Below are positions 33,104 through 42,484 of a stretch of 64,000 bases of DNA, piece by piece. The stretch's first letter is position 1; each line of letters begins with the position of its first letter. Below the pieces are notes generated by a model that was not told the origin of the DNA, did not search any database, and saw only the letters and a program-made list of their open reading frames with translations. The translations under genes were made by a program, and so were the position numbers. The DNA comes from Gemmatimonadaceae bacterium (lineage in GTDB: Bacteria > Gemmatimonadota > Gemmatimonadetes > Gemmatimonadales > Gemmatimonadaceae): positions 278,763 through 342,762 of the forward strand of contig JAICWO010000002.1 in the NCBI GenBank assembly GCA_025934775.1, written 5' to 3'.

Positions 33104-36100
33104 ATGCGCCGCGTTCCCGCGCTCGCCGCGTTCGCGATTCTGTGTGCATCCCAACCCCTGCTTGCTCAGCGTGGCGGCCAGGCCCCGCGCGCGCCGCAGC
33201 AGGATCCCTTCCGCTTCCAACTCCTCGGTCCCGCCGAAGGCGGTCGCGTTGCGGCGATCACCGGCGTGCCGGGTGATCTCAAGACGTGGTACATCGGCGC
33301 GGCGTCCGGCGGCGTGTGGAAGTCGAGCGACAGCGGCGCCACATGGCGGCCGGTCTCCGATTCCATGCAGGTTGCGGCGATCGGAGCGATCGCAGTCGCG
33401 CCCTCCAAACCCACGACCGTCTGGGCGGGCACCGGAGAAGCGTGGGCAATTCGCGACGCGGATCTCCAGGGCGATGGCGTGTACATGTCGCTCGACTCGG
33501 GTGCGACGTGGCACCACATGGGGCTCGACTCCACGGGCCGCATTCAGCGGATCATCGTGCATCCCACGAATCCCAACATCGTCTACGTCTGCGCCCTCGG
33601 CCGCGCGACGGGACCGCAGCACGAGCGCGGGGTGTTTCGCACGACGGACGGCGGCAAGACGTGGAAGCAGGTGCTGTTCGTCGACGAGAACACCGGCTGC
33701 TCCGGTCTGACGATCGACGCGAAGAACCCGAAGACGCTCTTCGCCGGCGCATGGCAAGTGGTGATGCACACGTGGGCGATGTTCAGCGGCGGCCCGAGCA
33801 GCGGCATCTATGTCACGCACGACGGCGGCGACACGTGGAAGCGCGTCGAGAGCGCGGGGCTCCCCAAGTCGCCCGTCGGGAAGATCGACGTCGCGGTGGC
33901 GCCGACCAATTCCAAGCGCGTGTACGCGCTCATCCAGACCGCCGATCAGGGCTCGGTGTGGCGCAGCGACGACGGCGGCGCGAACTGGAACGCGGTCAAC
34001 TATTCGCGGCAGCTGATCGGGCGCGCGGGCTACTACATCAACATCAAGGTCTCGACCGCGAACGCTGATGAAATTCTCATCGCCAACTCGAGCTTCTTCC
34101 AGTCGAAGGACGGCGGCAAGTCGTTCAACGAAGTGCCGTGGGGCGGGGACAACCACGACATCTGGATCGACCCGAAGAACGCGAATCACTTCGGCCTGAC
34201 CAACGACGCCGGCGCGCGGCTCACGAACGATCACGGCAAGACGTGGCTCAACGTCTCGCTGCCGATCGCGCAGTTCTATCACGTCGCCGTGGACAATCAA
34301 ATTCCATATTGGATATATGGAAATCGTCAAGACAACGGCACGATGCGGGGGCCGAGTACCGGGATGGAAGCCGCGAGCACAAACCGCGGTATCGCCGCGA
34401 TGTTCGCGCGCGGCGGACGCGGCGGCCGGGGCGGCCCGCCGGCTGACAGCGCGGGTCGCGGCGGCCGTGGCCGCGGCGCCGATACGACCGCCGCGCGCGG
34501 TCGCCGCCTGATCGCCACCGCGCAGCAAGGCACTGCGCGCCGTGTGCAGCCTCCGCGGTCCGACACCACGCCGGCCTTTGGCGGTGGTCGCGGCGGGTTC
34601 GGCGGCGGCGTGCAGTTCACGCAGTGGGATCACGGGCTTGGCGGCTGCGAGTCGGGCTTCACGCTCCCCGATCTCGATGATCCGAACATCGTGTGGGCGT
34701 CGTGCTACGGGAACGAAGTCACGCGCTACGATCACCGCACCAAGCGCGCGCGCTCGGTCAGTCCGTGGATCCACACGCTCGACTCTCCGCCCGACAAGAT
34801 CAAGTACCGCTGCCACTGGACACCGCCGCTGGCGATCGATCCGTTCGATCAGAACACGGTCTATTATGGATGTCAGGTCGTATTCAAGACCTCGAATGGC
34901 GGCCAGAGCTGGAGCGTGATCAGCCCCGATCTCTCGACGCACGACTCGACGCGCATCGTCTCGTCCGGCGGGATCGTCGCCGACAACCTCGGCCAGTTCT
35001 ACGGCGAGGTGGTGTTCGCGATCGCGCCGTCGGAGATCCAGCGTGGGCTGATCTGGGCCGGCACGAACGACGGCAAGCTGTGGTTCACGAAGAATGGCGG
35101 CGGCGAGTGGACGGACGTGACGGCGAATCTCAACGCGGCGGGGCTCCCGACCTGGGGCACCGTGCGCAAGATCGAGCCGTCGCACTTCGATCCGGCGACG
35201 GCGTACGTCGCGGTCGACTTCCACATGATGGACAACCGCAAACCGTACATCTACAAGACGACGGACTTCGGCAAGACGTGGAAGAACATCACCGGCGATC
35301 TGCCGGCGACGAGCCCGCTCGACTATGTGATGGCCGTGGCGGAGAATCCGAATCGCGAAGGCATGCTCTTCGCGGGCACCGGTCACAACTTCTTCTACTC
35401 GATGGACGACGGCACGCATTGGACGCAGTTCAACGACGGTTTGCCGCACACCGAGGTCTCGTGGATCGTGGTGCCGAAGCTCTGGCACGACGTGGTCGTA
35501 TCGACGTACGGGCGCGGCGTCTTCGTGCTGCGCGACATCGCGCCGCTCGAGCAGGCGGGCAAGATCGCCGACGCGAGCACGATCCTCTATCCGCCGCATC
35601 CCGGCTATCGCGAAGCGCGGAGCGGACACGCGGACATCACGTTCAAGCTCGCCGAGGCGACGCCGCGTCCGGTTCGCATTCAGATTCTGGATTCGACGGG
35701 TGCGGTGATTCGCACGCTCACCACGCCGACGCGCGCGGGCTACAACCGCGTCACGTGGGATCTGCGCTACGATCCGCCGCGCACCGTCGCGCTGCGGACG
35801 CCGGCGCCGGACAACCCGCACATCTTCGACGAGCCACGCTTCCGCAATCGGCCCACGCGCCCGATCACGCACTGGGGCATACAAGGCGCGCAGGTGACCG
35901 GGCCGCTCGCGCTGCCCGGCACGTACACGGTGAAGCTCGCACTCAACGGGACGACGCTCACGCAGCCGCTCGCGGTACTCAAGAGCCAGGAGATCGCGTC
36001 GGCCGAGCCCGACCTGATCGCGTCGACGACCGCCCAGGTGCGCGTGCGCAACGACATGGACGCCGCCGCCGATCTGCTCAACAAGCTCGAGGTGATGCGC

Positions 36101-36499
36101 AAGCAGATCGTCGACCAGGAGCAGGCGAACGCCGGGAAGAGCGACGTTGCGTCTGCGCTAGCATCGTTGAATGACAAAATGATGAATGTCGAGTACATGC
36201 TCGCGACGCGGAGCGATCTGGACAGCGACGACAAGTACTACGTCGACTCGTTCAAGCCGTACATGGCGCTGATCTGGCTCAACGGCACCGTGAACAGCGG
36301 CGCGGGCGACGTGGCGGGCGGCGCCGACTATCCGCCAACCGACGCCGCGCTCGGCTGGCTCGGCGACGTCGAGAAGGAGCTCGACGGCGCGAAGACCGCG
36401 TACAAGCACCTGGTGGACGTCGATCTTGCGGCGTTCAACAAGCAGATGGACGGCAAGATCCCGGCGATCACGGAGACCGTGCGGCCGATCGTCCCATGA
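33104..36499 (+). CDS. Secreted BNR-repeat/VPS10-type beta-propeller protein (second paralogue)
   Basis: 1131 residues with a signal peptide (MRRVPALAAFAILCASQPLLAQ). Asp-box motifs include SSDSGATW, SLDSGATW, TTDGGKTW, THDGGDTW, SDDGGANW, TKNGGGEW, TTDFGKTW and SMDDGTHW. The architecture matches the gene at 19413-22829, including the lead-in FRFQLLGPAEGGRVAAITG and a beta-sandwich plus helical C-terminus. A Gly/Arg-rich insertion (about residues 430-505, with RGGRGGRGG) splits one propeller. ATG 33104 is chosen for the signal peptide. The ligand or substrate is unknown; glycoside hydrolase is a family label only. Confidence 0.88.
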   Translation: MRRVPALAAFAILCASQPLLAQRGGQAPRAPQQDPFRFQLLGPAEGGRVAAITGVPGDLKTWYIGAASGGVWKSSDSGATWRPVSDSMQVAAIGAIAVAPSKPTTVWAGTGEAWAIRDADLQGDGVYMSLDSGATWHHMGLDSTGRIQRIIVHPTNPNIVYVCALGRATGPQHERGVFRTTDGGKTWKQVLFVDENTGCSGLTIDAKNPKTLFAGAWQVVMHTWAMFSGGPSSGIYVTHDGGDTWKRVESAGLPKSPVGKIDVAVAPTNSKRVYALIQTADQGSVWRSDDGGANWNAVNYSRQLIGRAGYYINIKVSTANADEILIANSSFFQSKDGGKSFNEVPWGGDNHDIWIDPKNANHFGLTNDAGARLTNDHGKTWLNVSLPIAQFYHVAVDNQIPYWIYGNRQDNGTMRGPSTGMEAASTNRGIAAMFARGGRGGRGGPPADSAGRGGRGRGADTTAARGRRLIATAQQGTARRVQPPRSDTTPAFGGGRGGFGGGVQFTQWDHGLGGCESGFTLPDLDDPNIVWASCYGNEVTRYDHRTKRARSVSPWIHTLDSPPDKIKYRCHWTPPLAIDPFDQNTVYYGCQVVFKTSNGGQSWSVISPDLSTHDSTRIVSSGGIVADNLGQFYGEVVFAIAPSEIQRGLIWAGTNDGKLWFTKNGGGEWTDVTANLNAAGLPTWGTVRKIEPSHFDPATAYVAVDFHMMDNRKPYIYKTTDFGKTWKNITGDLPATSPLDYVMAVAENPNREGMLFAGTGHNFFYSMDDGTHWTQFNDGLPHTEVSWIVVPKLWHDVVVSTYGRGVFVLRDIAPLEQAGKIADASTILYPPHPGYREARSGHADITFKLAEATPRPVRIQILDSTGAVIRTLTTPTRAGYNRVTWDLRYDPPRTVALRTPAPDNPHIFDEPRFRNRPTRPITHWGIQGAQVTGPLALPGTYTVKLALNGTTLTQPLAVLKSQEIASAEPDLIASTTAQVRVRNDMDAAADLLNKLEVMRKQIVDQEQANAGKSDVASALASLNDKMMNVEYMLATRSDLDSDDKYYVDSFKPYMALIWLNGTVNSGAGDVAGGADYPPTDAALGWLGDVEKELDGAKTAYKHLVDVDLAAFNKQMDGKIPAITETVRPIVP

Positions 36500-36511
36500 G
36501 CTGAACGCTGC

Positions 36512-36557
36512 GTCATCCCGAGCGAGCGCTCGCGGTGCTCGCTCCGCTCGGAATGAC
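36512..36557. repeat. Short GTCATCCCGAGCG palindrome
   Basis: GTCATCCCGAGCGAGCG at the left pairs with CGCTCCGCTCGGAATGAC at the right, with a short GC-rich loop. It is the same class as the element at 46464-46572 and is located 12 bp after the stop of the propeller gene, where it may also serve as a transcript end. Confidence 0.8.
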
Positions 36558-36579
36558 ATGGTGATAAGGAGACTCTCAC

Positions 36580-39090
36580 ATGCCCATTTCCCGTCGTGAT
36601 TTCGTCCAGCGCTCCGCGTCCGCGGCGGCGCTCGTTGGACTCAATGCGCATCCCGCGATCGCCGAGCTCACGGAGCATGCGCACGGCGCGCGGTTCAAGA
36701 CGATCGACGACAGGTTCGTTCGCGCGCGGCCGGTGCCGCTCGAGCGCGTGCGGCTCACCGGCGGACCGCTCGGCGCGGCGCAGCAGTCCGACGTGAAGTA
36801 TCTGCTGTCGCTCGAGCCGGATCGGATGATGGCGTACTATCGCATACGCGCCGGTCTTCCGAAGAAAGCCGAGCCGTACGCCGGTTGGGACGGCGACGGT
36901 CGCAACCTCACGGGGCATATCGCGGGGCACTACCTGTCCGCGATCAGCCTCATGTATCGCGCGACGGGCGACGATCAGTTCAAGCAACGCGCGGACTATC
37001 TCGTTCGCGAGCTGAAGACGGTGCAGGACAAGAATGGCGACGGCTATCTCAGCGCGCTCGCCAACGGGCGCGAGGCGTTCGACGCCCTGTCGCGCGGTGA
37101 GATTCGCGGTTCGGCGTTCGATCTGAACGGCCTCTGGTCGCCGTGGTACACGCTGCACAAGACGTTCGGCGGCCTCCGCGACGCGTATCGATACACCGGC
37201 AATGCGACCGCGCTCGACGTCGAAAGCAAATTCGCGGCGTGGGCCGAGCGCATCCTCGCGCCGCTCAACGACCAACAGATCGCCCACATGCTCAACACGG
37301 AGCATGGCGGCATGAACGAGGTGCTCGCCGAGCTCTACGCCGACACCGGCGACAAGCGCTGGCTCGCGCTCTCGTATCGCTTCGAGCACCACGAGTTCAC
37401 CGACGCGCTCAAGCGCGCGCAGGACAATCTCGACGGCAAGCACGGCAACTGTCAGATCCCCAAGCTCGTCGGCTCCGCGGCGCGATACACGTACACGGGC
37501 GATCCCGGCGATCTCCTCGCCTCGGGCTTCTTCTGGGACGCGGTCGTGCAGCACCACACGTTTGCGACCGGCGGCCACGGCCAGGCGGAGTACTTCGGGC
37601 CGGCCGACGTGCTCGCCGGGATCTCCGACGGGCGGACGTGCGAGTCGTGCAATGTTTATAATATGCTCAAGCTGACGCGTCGAATGTTCTCGATCCGCCC
37701 CGACGCGTTCTACGCCGATTTCCACGAGCGCGCCATCTTCAACCACGCGCTCGCGTCGTTCGATCCGAGCGAAATCCGGATGTCGTACATGGTGCCGGTC
37801 GGCCGCGGCGTGCAGCAGGAGTATCAGGACATGCAGCGCAGCTTCACATGCTGCGTTGGCACCGGGATGGAGAACCACGCGCTGCACGGCGACGGGATCT
37901 ACTACGAGTCGCCGGACACGGTGTGGGTGAGCATCTTCGCGCCGTCGACCGCCAAGCTCGCGATGCACGACGCGGATCTCGCGATGGACACGAGCTTCCC
38001 CGACGGCGACAGCGCGACGATCGCCGTCACGCGCGGCGCCCCGAAGGAGTTCACCCTCGCGATCCGCCGCCCGAGCTGGGCCGGTGACGCGTTCACCGTT
38101 TCCGTGAACGGCGAGAACATCCCGCAGCCGCCGCTCGCGACGCTCCGCGCCGGCGCGGCGGGCGGCCGCCCGATGCCGCACGACGACCGGGTGCTTCAGC
38201 CGAGCACGTTCGTCGAGATCACCCGGACGTGGAAAGCGGGCGACAAGGTCGCGCTCTCGCTGCCGAAGACCGTGCGCCTCGAGCCGACGCCCGACGACCA
38301 CTCGGTCGCCGCGGTGATGTGGGGACCGCTCGTGCTCGCGGGCAATCTCGGTCCACGGCGCGAAGGACGCATGCGCACCGACGACGAGTCGGCCGTGCTC
38401 CCGATCGGTCCGCAGACGATCCCGCTCCTCGTCGCCGGCGACCGTCCGGCGGCCGAATGGGTCGCGCCCACGAACGGCATCCCCGGCGACTTCGTCGCGC
38501 GCCGCGTCGCGCAGACGCTCGCGTCGCCGGAGACGAAATCCGACGTGCAGCTCGCGCCGTTCTATCGCACGCAGGAGCGGACGTACAGCGTGTACTTCGA
38601 GGTGGTCACGCCGGAGCAGTTCGAGGCGCGCGTCGCGGCGGCGAACGCCGAACGCGAGCGGGTGAAGCGCCTCGACGCGGCGACGATCGGCATGGTGCGC
38701 GTAGGCGACACGGCCGCGGAGTCTTCATCGAATTATCATTCAGATCCTGCAAATCGGCAGGCTGGCCGTGCTCAGGGACGCACGAGCCGCGGCGGCCCGG
38801 GATGGTTCTCCTACGATCTGCCCGTGGACCCGAACGCCGGTGCTGCCGTGGTCGTGACGTACTTCAACGACCTCGGCCTGCCGCCGGCGAACGGCGATTT
38901 TGACATCCTGGTTGACGGAACGTCCATCGCGCATTTCGCGCCGAATGCCGCCGCGAAGGGATTTTATGACGCGACGTACGCGGTGCCGGGGAATCTCACG
39001 CGCGGGAAGTCGAAGATCACGGTGAAGTTCCAAGCGGCGGACAAGAGCAGAATCGCGCCGGTCTTCAATGTCCGAACGGTGAACAACTAA
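36580..39090 (+). CDS. Tat-exported GH127-type glycoside hydrolase (beta-L-arabinofuranosidase family)
   Basis: 836 residues with a twin-arginine signal (MPISRRDFVQRSASAAALVG). The GH127/DUF1680 (alpha/alpha)6 barrel covers about 45-560: LTGGPLGAAQQSDVKYLL, WDGDGRNLTGHIAGHYLSA, GGMNEVLAELY. Zinc/active-site residues are visible as CESCNVYNMLKL and FTCCVGTGMENHALHGD; in HypBA1 the corresponding Cys is the nucleophile. A beta-rich C-terminal region (about 570-836) ends in a carbohydrate-binding-like domain. It probably removes beta-L-arabinofuranose from plant or algal glycans. GGAGA precedes ATG 36580. Confidence 0.92.
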   Translation: MPISRRDFVQRSASAAALVGLNAHPAIAELTEHAHGARFKTIDDRFVRARPVPLERVRLTGGPLGAAQQSDVKYLLSLEPDRMMAYYRIRAGLPKKAEPYAGWDGDGRNLTGHIAGHYLSAISLMYRATGDDQFKQRADYLVRELKTVQDKNGDGYLSALANGREAFDALSRGEIRGSAFDLNGLWSPWYTLHKTFGGLRDAYRYTGNATALDVESKFAAWAERILAPLNDQQIAHMLNTEHGGMNEVLAELYADTGDKRWLALSYRFEHHEFTDALKRAQDNLDGKHGNCQIPKLVGSAARYTYTGDPGDLLASGFFWDAVVQHHTFATGGHGQAEYFGPADVLAGISDGRTCESCNVYNMLKLTRRMFSIRPDAFYADFHERAIFNHALASFDPSEIRMSYMVPVGRGVQQEYQDMQRSFTCCVGTGMENHALHGDGIYYESPDTVWVSIFAPSTAKLAMHDADLAMDTSFPDGDSATIAVTRGAPKEFTLAIRRPSWAGDAFTVSVNGENIPQPPLATLRAGAAGGRPMPHDDRVLQPSTFVEITRTWKAGDKVALSLPKTVRLEPTPDDHSVAAVMWGPLVLAGNLGPRREGRMRTDDESAVLPIGPQTIPLLVAGDRPAAEWVAPTNGIPGDFVARRVAQTLASPETKSDVQLAPFYRTQERTYSVYFEVVTPEQFEARVAAANAERERVKRLDAATIGMVRVGDTAAESSSNYHSDPANRQAGRAQGRTSRGGPGWFSYDLPVDPNAGAAVVVTYFNDLGLPPANGDFDILVDGTSIAHFAPNAAAKGFYDATYAVPGNLTRGKSKITVKFQAADKSRIAPVFNVRTVNN

Positions 39091-39104
39091 CGGCGCAAAC
39101 AACG

Positions 39105-39537
39105 AACGGCGCTGACTTCCAAACGGCGCTGACTTCCAAACGGCGCCAACTTCCGAACGGCGCCAACTTCCAGACGGCGCCAACTTCCAAACGGCGCGGC
39201 CTGCGGCAGAGACATAACGGCGCAAAGTGCGGACTGCGGGTAAGAGCGCAACGCCGAACGACGCCGAACGACGCACCGGCGTGCGGCGGGTACCATCGCC
39301 ACATCGAACCGCGAGTGACACGGAACTGGCGCGGGCGCGCGGGAAGCGCCGCGCCCGCCCCGCAGTCTGCCGTTCCGCCGTTCGTAGTTTGCGCCGTTAT
39401 GGGTCTGCCGAACGGCGCAGCCGTTCGCGCCGCGCCGTTTGGAAGTTCGCGTCGTTTGGAGGTTGGCGCCGTTCGGAAGTCAGCGCCGTTCGGAAGGCAG
39501 CGCCGTTTGGAGGTTAGCGCCGTCAGTTGTTTGCGCC
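39105..39537. repeat. Giant palindrome of two arrays of 17-bp words
   Basis: The left array has five 17-bp units (consensus AACGGCGCTGACTTCCA / AACGGCGCCAACTTCCA) at 39105-39189. The right array has five units of the reverse complement (CGTTTGGAAGTCAGCGC type) at 39436-39520 plus a partial unit to 39537. Between them a second inverted pair involves GTGCGGACTGCGGG (about 39219) and CCCGCAGTCTGCCG (about 39359). The right array overlaps the 3' end of the LLM gene and supplies its last 16 or so codons. The 389-bp gap between the two convergent genes is entirely this structure. Confidence 0.88.
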
Positions 39538-40586
39538 GCTAGCTCTTCCCGAACCAAGGGGATGACTTCGCGCCCGTATAGCTCGATGCTCCGCATGCAC
39601 AGCTCGTGCGCCAACGGCCCCGCGCTGTACTTGAGATCGAACCGCACCACGCCGAGCGCGCGCACCGCGGCCGCGATCTTCCGCGCGACCGTCTCCGGCG
39701 AGCCGACATAGAGCGACCCCGCTTCGACCTCTCGCGTGAATTCGCTCGCGCTCGCCGGGCCCCAGCCCCGCTCGCGCCCGATGCGGTCGCGCATCTCGCG
39801 CCACGCCGGCCACAACTCCTCTCTCGCCTGTTGATCGGTCGCCGCAATGTGGCCGGGCGAGTGCATCCCGATCGGCAGCGGCGGCTTGCCGAACCGCTCG
39901 AGCGATTCATGATAGAGGTCGACGAATGGCCGGAAGCGCCGCGGATCGCCGCCGATGATCGCGAGCATGAGCGGGAACCCGTACCGCGCCGCGCGCACCA
40001 CCGACTCCGGGCTCCCGCCCACGCCGATCCATGTCGTCAGCGTTCCGGACTCCGTCGGCGGGTAGACGCGTTGACGATCGAGCGCCGGGCGCGTCGTGCC
40101 GCTCGCGCCGCGCCAGGTGACCGGCTCGCCGGCGCGCGTCTGGTCGAGGATTCTCGCATACAGCTCGAGCTTCTCCTCGAAGAGTGTTTCATAATCGTCG
40201 AGCTTGAATCCGAACAGCGGGAACGACTCGATGAACGAGCCGCGTCCGAGAATGACCTCGGCGCGGCCGTGGGAGATCGCGTCGAGCGTGGAGAAACGCT
40301 CGAAGACGCGCACGGGGTCGTCCGAGCTGAGCACCGTGACGGCCGAGCCGAGCTTGATGCGCTTCGCTCGGGCCGCGATCGCCGCGAGCACGACGTCGGG
40401 CGCGGAGATCGAGAAGTCGGGGCGATGGTGTTCACCCAAGCCGATGAAGTACACACCCAGCTCGTCGGCGAGGACCGCCTCCTCGACGACGTCGCGCAGA
40501 ACCTGTGCGTGCGGGCGCGGGTTGCCCTGCACGTCGCGGGTGATGTCTCCAAACGTGTCGAGGCCGAGTTCGATCCGCGCGGTCAT
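39480..40586 (-). CDS. LLM-class flavin-dependent oxidoreductase
   Basis: 368 residues of the luciferase-like monooxygenase fold. It starts IELGLDTFGDITRD and has IGLGEHHRPDFSISAPDVVLAAIAARAKRIKLGSAVTVLS, ILGRGSFIESFPLFG and WIGVGGSPESVVRAARYG. It uses reduced FMN or F420 to oxidise an unknown substrate. The true C-terminus is probably near LVREELAA; the final residues (TTDGANLQTALPSERR) are encoded by the 17-bp repeat array that has moved into the gene end. It is convergent with the GH127 gene. Confidence 0.9.
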   Translation of the reverse strand: MTARIELGLDTFGDITRDVQGNPRPHAQVLRDVVEEAVLADELGVYFIGLGEHHRPDFSISAPDVVLAAIAARAKRIKLGSAVTVLSSDDPVRVFERFSTLDAISHGRAEVILGRGSFIESFPLFGFKLDDYETLFEEKLELYARILDQTRAGEPVTWRGASGTTRPALDRQRVYPPTESGTLTTWIGVGGSPESVVRAARYGFPLMLAIIGGDPRRFRPFVDLYHESLERFGKPPLPIGMHSPGHIAATDQQAREELWPAWREMRDRIGRERGWGPASASEFTREVEAGSLYVGSPETVARKIAAAVRALGVVRFDLKYSAGPLAHELCMRSIELYGREVIPLVREELAAQTTDGANLQTALPSERR

Positions 40587-40664
40587 GGTGTCGGGCGAAG
40601 TGCGCTACGGTCGGCACGGAAGCTGCCGAGCAGAACCGGAAGTTACTCCACGGAGCAAGGCATC

Positions 40665-40829
40665 ATGGCGCACACGCACGAATACGATTGCATCGTTTGC
40701 GGCGCACACTTCGATTCACAGAACGAGCTCGCCGCGCACGACCGCGAGGTGCACGAGCCCAAGCACCTGCCGCCGTCCGATGCGCCCGCGGAGCCCATGG
40801 GCACCGAGAAGCCGCGCGACGATCGCTAG
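40665..40829 (+). CDS. Small C2H2 zinc-finger protein
   Basis: 54 residues. A single C2H2 finger, YDCIVCGAHFDSQNELAAHDREVH (shown here by its key residues C9, C12, H25, H30), matches the Cx2Cx12Hx4H spacing of eukaryote-like and Ros-type fingers. A Pro/Glu-rich disordered tail follows. CGGAG precedes ATG 40665. It is divergent from the LLM gene and convergent with the lipoprotein gene. Such one-finger proteins occur in bacteria and archaea, mostly uncharacterised; DNA or protein binding is possible. Confidence 0.8.
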   Translation: MAHTHEYDCIVCGAHFDSQNELAAHDREVHEPKHLPPSDAPAEPMGTEKPRDDR

Positions 40830-40857
40830 CGGCTGATCGATCGCCGCGGGGCCGCAC

Positions 40858-42006
40858 TCACTGGTACTGGATGTACAACGGCCGCGGCCGGAGCTGCAGC
40901 ACCTCGAACGGCGTGAGAATCGGGTCGCCGCGCGTCGGGTCCTGGTGGAAGAAGATCTTGAAGCCTGTGTATTCCACCGGCTCGAGATCGATGTAGTCGC
41001 GATACGACTCGAACTTCTGCCAGGGCGGACCGAATCCGTCCATGTCCATCACGATCTGCACGCGCGGATCGAGCGCGATCTGCGACGCGTTCGTCACCAT
41101 GCGCGTCTTGAACCGATGCACGATCAGGATCTTGGGCGGGATGTGTTTGCTCGTCACGAGCTGCTGTAATTGCTGCGACACCCAGTTCACGTCCTTCGCG
41201 TCCATCACGCCAATCCGCTTGCTCGGCACGACGCCTTCCTGCGCGTAGTGCATCGAGAACTCGGGGTCGATCGCGAGATGCACGTCCGGGCGCGCGAGAA
41301 ACGGAAGAAGCCGCGGAAGCTCCTGCTGCATCGTGCTGTGCCCCACCTGGATGTCGAGAAAGAGCAGCCCGTGCTTTCGCTGCGCCCAGCCGTACACCTT
41401 CTCGATCAGCGTCGTGTCCATGCGCAGGCGATACATGCCGTCGCGCCCCGGCGCGCCCTGCGCCACGACCGCGATCAGTTGCAGCGCGGGAATTACCGGC
41501 GTTGATGGATCGGCGCGCTGCCAGGCCGCAACGGCGGTGTCGAGCTTCGCCAGCATCTCGTCGACCGGATATTCGCCGAGCACGCCCATGCGCTTCGCGA
41601 GCGGATTGCCGTAGAACGCGACGATCCGATGTCCAGGGAACACCGAACCGGGGAGCGGCGTCGGTGGCGCTGGCCACTTCGCCAGCATGCGCGTGCCGAA
41701 CGCGATCGCCGACGCGAACGCGATCGAGTCGTGCTTCGACCGACCCGGGATGAGATTGGGATGCACCGTATCTCGCGCCGCGCTGGCAGTCGCCGTCGCG
41801 TGATGCACGCTGTCGGCCGATACCGCCGGCGCGCTCGCCGCCGGTGTTCGCGGCGCGCTCCTTCCAGAGTCTGTACCCTTGGCAGCCGCGCTGTCCGCGG
41901 CTGATGTGGTTGAGGTGGCCGGAGTGGGCTTGGGCTGCGCGTCAGGGCTCGCGCAGGCGAGCGCCGCGCAAATGAGCGTGAGGATCGAGGTGGTTCGCGT
42001 TCGCAT
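40858..42006 (-). CDS. Lipoprotein with hydrolase-like barrel, function unknown
   Basis: 382 residues. Lipobox ALAC (C22) after MRTRTTSILTLICA marks a lipoprotein. A low-complexity Ser/Ala/Thr linker (about 25-95) leads to a globular domain with FPGHRIVAFYGNPLAKRMGVLGEYP, IPALQLIAVVAQG, LLFLDIQVGHS, VHLAIDPEFSM and IVMDMDGFGPPWQKF. The repeating strand-end Asp/Glu pattern suggests a TIM barrel akin to glycosidase-like domains, but I cannot name the family. ATG 42006 is preferred to the upstream in-frame start because of the lipobox. It is divergent from the small membrane gene at 42143. Confidence 0.8.
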   Translation of the reverse strand: MRTRTTSILTLICAALACASPDAQPKPTPATSTTSAADSAAAKGTDSGRSAPRTPAASAPAVSADSVHHATATASAARDTVHPNLIPGRSKHDSIAFASAIAFGTRMLAKWPAPPTPLPGSVFPGHRIVAFYGNPLAKRMGVLGEYPVDEMLAKLDTAVAAWQRADPSTPVIPALQLIAVVAQGAPGRDGMYRLRMDTTLIEKVYGWAQRKHGLLFLDIQVGHSTMQQELPRLLPFLARPDVHLAIDPEFSMHYAQEGVVPSKRIGVMDAKDVNWVSQQLQQLVTSKHIPPKILIVHRFKTRMVTNASQIALDPRVQIVMDMDGFGPPWQKFESYRDYIDLEPVEYTGFKIFFHQDPTRGDPILTPFEVLQLRPRPLYIQYQ

Positions 42007-42062
42007 GGATGGTGTGAGCGCTGCACATCGTGGACCGTCGGCGCGGGGGTGAGCAACGCGCC

Positions 42063-42084
42063 ATCGCGACATTTCTGTCGCGAT
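42063..42084. promoter_or_regulatory. Perfect inverted repeat in a divergent spacer (candidate operator)
   Basis: ATCGCGACA and TGTCGCGAT flank TTTC. The site lies between the divergent lipoprotein (start 42006) and small membrane protein (start 42143). It could be an operator serving both directions or an RNA hairpin; no T-run supports termination. Confidence 0.4.
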
Positions 42085-42142
42085 CAGAGTCGCTGGCATG
42101 CGTCGCGCATTTGTGGAAGTCTCGGGAGACGAGGACGTCGCG

Positions 42143-42484
42143 ATGAAACTACTGGCTCGAGCGTTTACGGCAATCTGGACGGCGTGTATGTGTGCCGAGC
42201 TCGTGCGGTCGCATCAAGGGACCGCGGGCGTGCTCGCCGTACCCATCATCGCCGTCATACTCGCCGTGCTGCCGTGGCCGCGCGCGGTCCGGGTCGGGAC
42301 GCACGTCTCCGCCGTCTTCGTGCTCACGATGTTCGTCATCGCGACCGCGGCGACGATCGGCATCCTCTTTCTCCCGAGCGCGTTTGCCGCGCGCGCCGCA
42401 GCGTCGCTCAGCTCGCCTTCGTCGGCAGCCGCGACTTCTCCAGCTTCACCAGTACCGTATACTGCGGATCAACGAGCTGGATGA
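42143..42484 (+). CDS. Small membrane protein, function unknown
   Basis: 113 residues. Three or so hydrophobic helices (about 5-25, 28-43 and 52-78; VPIIAVILAVLPW and VFVLTMFVIATAATIGILF) and an Ala/Ser-rich tail. ATG 42143 is chosen because GAGGA stands 8 nt upstream; an in-frame ATG at 42098 lacks one. The 3' end overlaps the convergent acetamidase gene by 77 bp, so the last 25 or so residues are antisense to that gene and may be dispensable. No family recognised. Confidence 0.55.
   Translation: MKLLARAFTAIWTACMCAELVRSHQGTAGVLAVPIIAVILAVLPWPRAVRVGTHVSAVFVLTMFVIATAATIGILFLPSAFAARAAASLSSPSSAAATSPASPVPYTADQRAG

Noticed and set aside
33086..35884. Very long open frame antisense to the second propeller gene (and similar ones at 36328-38301, 30513-33101 and 51238-53397)
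   Set aside because: Arg/His/Ala-rich composition without recognisable domains; typical antisense shadow in GC-rich DNA opposite well-supported genes.
36512..36557. Rho-independent terminator after the second propeller gene
   Set aside because: It forms a hairpin but lacks a T-run; better described as a copy of the dispersed GTCATTCCGAGCG palindrome.
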